Source of the DNA: UBA1081 sp964454355
GTDB lineage: Bacteria > Bacillota > Clostridia > Oscillospirales > Acutalibacteraceae
DNA: 17,680 nt
Assembly: GCA_964454355.1 (NCBI GenBank)
Contig: CAYVTA010000037.1
Coordinates: 1 to 17,680 of the forward strand
Reading direction: 5' to 3'
Of this stretch, positions 15,116-17,680 are shown piece after piece. The position numbers were made by a program, and so were the translations under genes. The first letter of the stretch is position 1; each line of letters starts with the position of its first letter. Below the pieces are notes generated by a model that did not search any database, had not been told where the DNA came from, and was given only the letters and a program-made list of their open reading frames with translations.

Positions 15116-15151
15116 AAAGCACTTTCCGATTTTTTCGGAAGGTGCTTTTTC
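15116..15151 (+). terminator. Intrinsic terminator of the symporter gene
   Basis: A 14-bp stem pairs 15116-15129 with 15135-15148 (one T-G pair), with a five-T loop and a T-run at the base of the 3' arm. It starts 12 nt after the stop. Confidence 0.92.
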
Positions 15152-15201
15152 TATAAAAAAATGATACTTTAAACATAAATAAATTTTGTAAATGTTTTAT
15201 G

Positions 15202-15229
15202 TTGACATCTTTTTAAATAAGGTTATAAT
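15202..15229 (+). promoter_or_regulatory. Sigma-A type promoter of the mrp operon
   Basis: Perfect TTGACA (15202-15207) and TATAAT (15224-15229) with 16-bp spacing. The predicted start is near 15236, about 40 nt before the chosen ATG. Confidence 0.85.
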
Positions 15230-15277
15230 AGTTAATAATAATTAATGTAAATGAATTTTTTTCGGAGGTTTTATATT

Positions 15278-16096
15278 ATGAGTGGATGTACACACGATTG
15301 CAGCTCTTGCGGTGAAAACTGCTCTGAGAGAAAAACAATACAGCATGAAAAGCTTCACGAGCTTAGTTCTGTTAAGAAAGTTATTGGCGTTGTAAGCGGT
15401 AAAGGCGGTGTTGGTAAATCTCTTGTTACATCGATGATGGCTGTTACTCTTAACAGAAGAGGATTAAAAACAGCGGTTCTGGATGCAGATATTACCGGTC
15501 CTTCTATTCCTCAGGCTTTTGGTATCCATGAAAGAGCTACCGGTACAAATACGGAGCTTTATCCTGCTGTTTCAAAAACAGGTATCGATATCATGTCTTT
15601 AAATCTCCTTCTTGAAAATGAAACTGATCCCGTTGTTTGGAGAGGTCCTGTTATTGCAGGTGTTGTAAAACAGTTTTGGACAGATGTGGTTTGGAAGGAT
15701 GTTGACTATATGTTTGTTGATATGCCTCCCGGAACCGGAGATGTTCCTCTTACTGTATTTCAGAGTATTCCCGTTGACGGAATTATTATCGTGACTTCTC
15801 CTCAAGACCTTGTTTCAATGATCGTTACAAAGGCTGTTAATATGGCTAAGCTTATGAATATTCCCGTTCTTGGTATTGTTGAAAATATGTCTTATTTTGA
15901 GTGTACCGAATGCGGTAAAAAACATTTTATTTTCGGAGAGAGCAATCTTGAGAGAATTGCTTCGGCAAATGAAATTCCCCAGATTGCAAGAATCCCTATT
16001 GATCCTGATTTCGCATCTCAGGTTGACAGAGGACTTATTGAACTGTTCGAGGGCGATTGGCTTGAAAAAATGGCAGATGCTGTGGAGAATGTGTAA
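15278..16096 (+). CDS. Mrp/Nbp35-type Fe-S carrier P-loop ATPase
   Basis: Mrp/ApbC/Nbp35 proteins bind and transfer Fe-S clusters to apoproteins in an ATP-dependent way. The 272-residue protein has an N-terminal four-cysteine motif Cys4-x3-Cys8-x2-Cys11-x3-Cys15 (CTHDCSSCGENC), like the N-terminal cluster site of Nbp35. It also has a deviant Walker A SGKGGVGKS (40-48), the DADITGPSIP switch, the FVDMPPGTGD Walker B-like segment and the bridging CxxC (Cys209/Cys212, ECTECGKKH). The ATG at 15278 was chosen because GGAGG (15264-15268) is 9 nt upstream; an ATG at 15251 precedes that site. The stop codon overlaps the next start by one base (TAATG). It is likely cytosolic and involved in Fe-S protein maturation. 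Confidence 0.95.
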   Translation: MSGCTHDCSSCGENCSERKTIQHEKLHELSSVKKVIGVVSGKGGVGKSLVTSMMAVTLNRRGLKTAVLDADITGPSIPQAFGIHERATGTNTELYPAVSKTGIDIMSLNLLLENETDPVVWRGPVIAGVVKQFWTDVVWKDVDYMFVDMPPGTGDVPLTVFQSIPVDGIIIVTSPQDLVSMIVTKAVNMAKLMNIPVLGIVENMSYFECTECGKKHFIFGESNLERIASANEIPQIARIPIDPDFASQVDRGLIELFEGDWLEKMADAVENV

Positions 16097-16566
16097 TGGA
16101 AAAACGTGAAGAGGCAATAGCTCTTTTTGAAAAAGGCTATAACTGTTCTCAAGCGGTTGCCGGAGCATTTTGTGACAAGACTAATCTTGATTTTGATACA
16201 ATGATGCATATTTCCTCCGTTTTTGGCGGAGGCATGGGCAGACTCCGAGAGGTTTGCGGAGCTGTAAGCGGTATGTTTATAATCACCGGACTTCTTTATG
16301 GATATGACAGTCCGGAAGATAATGAAGCTAAAAAGCAATTGTATACTCAAGTGCAGTCATTGGCAATGCAGTTTAAAGAGCAAAACGGAAGCTATGTTTG
16401 CAGAGAGCTTTTAGGATTAAACTTGAACGGTGCGGATAGTCCTAAGCCCGAAGATCGCACCGCAGAGTATTACAAAAAACGTCCCTGCAAGGAACTTGTG
16501 GGTGATGCGGCTGAAATTCTTGAAAAATTTATTATTCAAAAGGAATTAAAAAATGACATTGCTTGA
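16096..16566 (+). CDS. C_GCAxxG_C_C family protein
   Basis: The 156-residue protein carries the spaced cysteine pattern that names this family: Cys17 in GYNCSQAV, Cys26, Cys54 in EVCGAVSGM, Cys102 in YVCRELLG, and Cys131 in KRPCKELVGDAAEILE. The Gly-rich FGGGMGRLREVCGAVSG segment is the best match. The family is common in anaerobes and is thought to be redox or metal related; its function is not established. Its ATG overlaps the mrp stop, so the two are probably translated together, consistent with a link to Fe-S or thiol chemistry (inference). The next gene starts inside its last codons. Confidence 0.9.
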   Translation: MEKREEAIALFEKGYNCSQAVAGAFCDKTNLDFDTMMHISSVFGGGMGRLREVCGAVSGMFIITGLLYGYDSPEDNEAKKQLYTQVQSLAMQFKEQNGSYVCRELLGLNLNGADSPKPEDRTAEYYKKRPCKELVGDAAEILEKFIIQKELKNDIA

Positions 16567-17578
16567 GATTTTTCTTTTTGCTTTCAATGCGGTAATGCCG
16601 ATTGTTTTGCTTATTCTGCTTGGATATTTTTTCAGGAAAATTAAACTGCTGAATGACAACTTTTTAAGCGTTGCAAATAAATTTGTATTCAACGCCGCAT
16701 TGCCGGTGTTGCTGTTTTTTAATGTTTACAACATCGGCGGATTTACTGATATTGAATGGAACACTGTCATTTTTGCATTGGGAGTCATTTTTCTGCTTTT
16801 TATTGCAGGACTTGTCTACTGCTTACTTTTTGTGAAGAATAACAAGCAGAAAGGTGTTGTGTGGCAGAGCTTTTTTCGTTCAAATTTTGCAATAATCGGA
16901 CTGCCATTGGCTCAAGCTTTAGGCGGTGAGCAGGGAATTGCAACGGCAAGTATTTTATCTGCATTTTCAATTCCATTGTTTAATGCACTTGCCGCCGTAT
17001 CTCTTTCAGTGTTTGTGCCGGCAGATGGTAAAGCTAAAATTAATGTTAAAGATATAATTTTAAGAGTTGTAAAAAATCCTCTTATTATCGGCGTGTTTGC
17101 AGGCTTTTTTATTTTGGGCGTGAGGCAGTTTATTCCTACATATTCGTCAGGGGAGCCTGTGTTCTCAATAAAGAATGACCTTTCGTTCCTTTACAAATTC
17201 ATTGATATGTTCTCGGATATTGCTTCACCCTTGGCACTGATTGTGCTGGGCGGTCAATTTCGTTTTGATGCAGTTAAAAGTCTGAAAAAACAGATTATTC
17301 CTGCTACTGCGGCAAGAATAGTATTTGCTCCAGCATTGGGAATAGTCCTTGCAGTTGTTCTGTCTGAATATACTGAATATTTTAACTTTGCTGCAGCACA
17401 TTACGCCTCATTTGTTGCCCTTTTTGGCTCTCCGGTAGCAGTGTCAAGTGCAATTATGGCACAGCAAATGGATAATGACGGTCAGTTGGCAAATCAGATT
17501 TTGGTTTGGACAAGCATTTTTTCTGTGATTACAGTTTTTATCACTGTAGCAGTGCTGAAATATGTTCAGTTGATATAA
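16553..17578 (+). CDS. AEC-family (auxin efflux carrier type) permease
   Basis: The 341-residue, highly hydrophobic protein has about ten predicted TM helices arranged in two halves. The N-terminal stretch LLGYFFRKIKLLNDNFLSVA, then NKFVFNAALPVLLFFNV, is typical of AEC transporters, as are FFRSNFAIIGLPLAQAL, SPLALIVLGGQF and ALFGSPVAVSSAIMAQQM. Bacterial members export or import small organic acids such as malate or malonate; the substrate here is unknown. The ATG at 16553 has AAAAGGA 9 nt upstream and overlaps the previous gene by 14 nt, showing an operon with mrp and the C_GCAxxG_C_C gene. Confidence 0.93.
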   Translation: MTLLEIFLFAFNAVMPIVLLILLGYFFRKIKLLNDNFLSVANKFVFNAALPVLLFFNVYNIGGFTDIEWNTVIFALGVIFLLFIAGLVYCLLFVKNNKQKGVVWQSFFRSNFAIIGLPLAQALGGEQGIATASILSAFSIPLFNALAAVSLSVFVPADGKAKINVKDIILRVVKNPLIIGVFAGFFILGVRQFIPTYSSGEPVFSIKNDLSFLYKFIDMFSDIASPLALIVLGGQFRFDAVKSLKKQIIPATAARIVFAPALGIVLAVVLSEYTEYFNFAAAHYASFVALFGSPVAVSSAIMAQQMDNDGQLANQILVWTSIFSVITVFITVAVLKYVQLI

Positions 17579-17602
17579 ACAATAATTTATCTGCGATGTA
17601 AC

Positions 17603-17678
17603 GGGGACCCCCCGGCGAGGCTTCGCCACACAAAAACAGTCACGCAGGACTGTTTTTGTTCCCCTCCTGTGCTTTTTT
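17603..17678 (+). terminator. Multi-hairpin structured 3' region with terminal T-run
   Basis: GGGGA (17603-17607) pairs with TCCCC (17660-17664) and encloses two hairpins: GGCGA/TCGCC (17614-17618/17623-17627, loop GGCT) and a perfect 12-bp stem (17630-17641/17648-17659). Alternatively CGCAGGA (17643-17649) pairs with TCCTGTG (17665-17671), just before C and six T (17673-17678), which looks like a terminator but excludes the 12-bp stem. It probably terminates the mrp operon. It may also be a dispersed repeat element. Confidence 0.6.
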
Positions 17679-17680
17679 AT

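Overview
The window looks like chromosomal DNA from a low-GC Gram-positive anaerobe, most likely a clostridial gut bacterium of the Ruminococcus/Oscillospiraceae type. The grounds are AT-rich DNA, strong AGGAGG ribosome binding sites, TTGACA/TATAAT promoters, a gatCAB operon, several dockerin-type proteins with Thr-rich linkers, and an Mrp/C_GCAxxG_C_C pair. The species is inferred, not proven. No tRNA, rRNA, CRISPR array, transposase or phage gene was seen.

Layout. (1) 1-537: 3' end of a secreted protein with a Thr/Pro repeat linker and a C-terminal dockerin, closed by a terminator. (2) 586-6792: promoter, a structured leader with a conditional-looking terminator (T-box-like but not canonical), then gatC-gatA-gatB (tRNA-dependent Asn/Gln amidotransferase), a DUF2207 membrane protein and a cation diffusion facilitator. 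The last two joints are ATGA overlaps, so this is probably one operon. (3) 6852-11939: a block of six envelope genes without any recognisable enzyme. It holds a membrane-anchored cohesin-like protein, a Thr-rich single-pass protein, a dockerin protein, a single-pass protein with a cytosolic C-terminal zinc ribbon, a membrane-anchored ectodomain protein, and a 126-residue stand-alone dockerin protein with its own promoter and terminator. (4) 12048-13358 on the minus strand: an FAD-dependent oxidoreductase of the geranylgeranyl-reductase type, divergent from (5) 13529-15103, a GPH-family sugar:cation symporter with a TTG start. (6) 15202-17578: a promoter followed by an Mrp/Nbp35 Fe-S carrier ATPase, a C_GCAxxG_C_C protein and an AEC-family permease, all overlapping. 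(7) 17579-17680: a strongly structured non-coding end.

The most interesting region is 6852-11939. A cohesin-like surface protein lies beside dockerin proteins that carry no catalytic module. This suggests a non-enzymatic cell-surface assembly rather than a classical cellulosome. The cohesin-like call rests on reading the sequence and needs a structure or profile test. The second point of interest is the gatCAB leader, which has T-box architecture but a short Stem I and an altered tRNA-acceptor-binding bulge.
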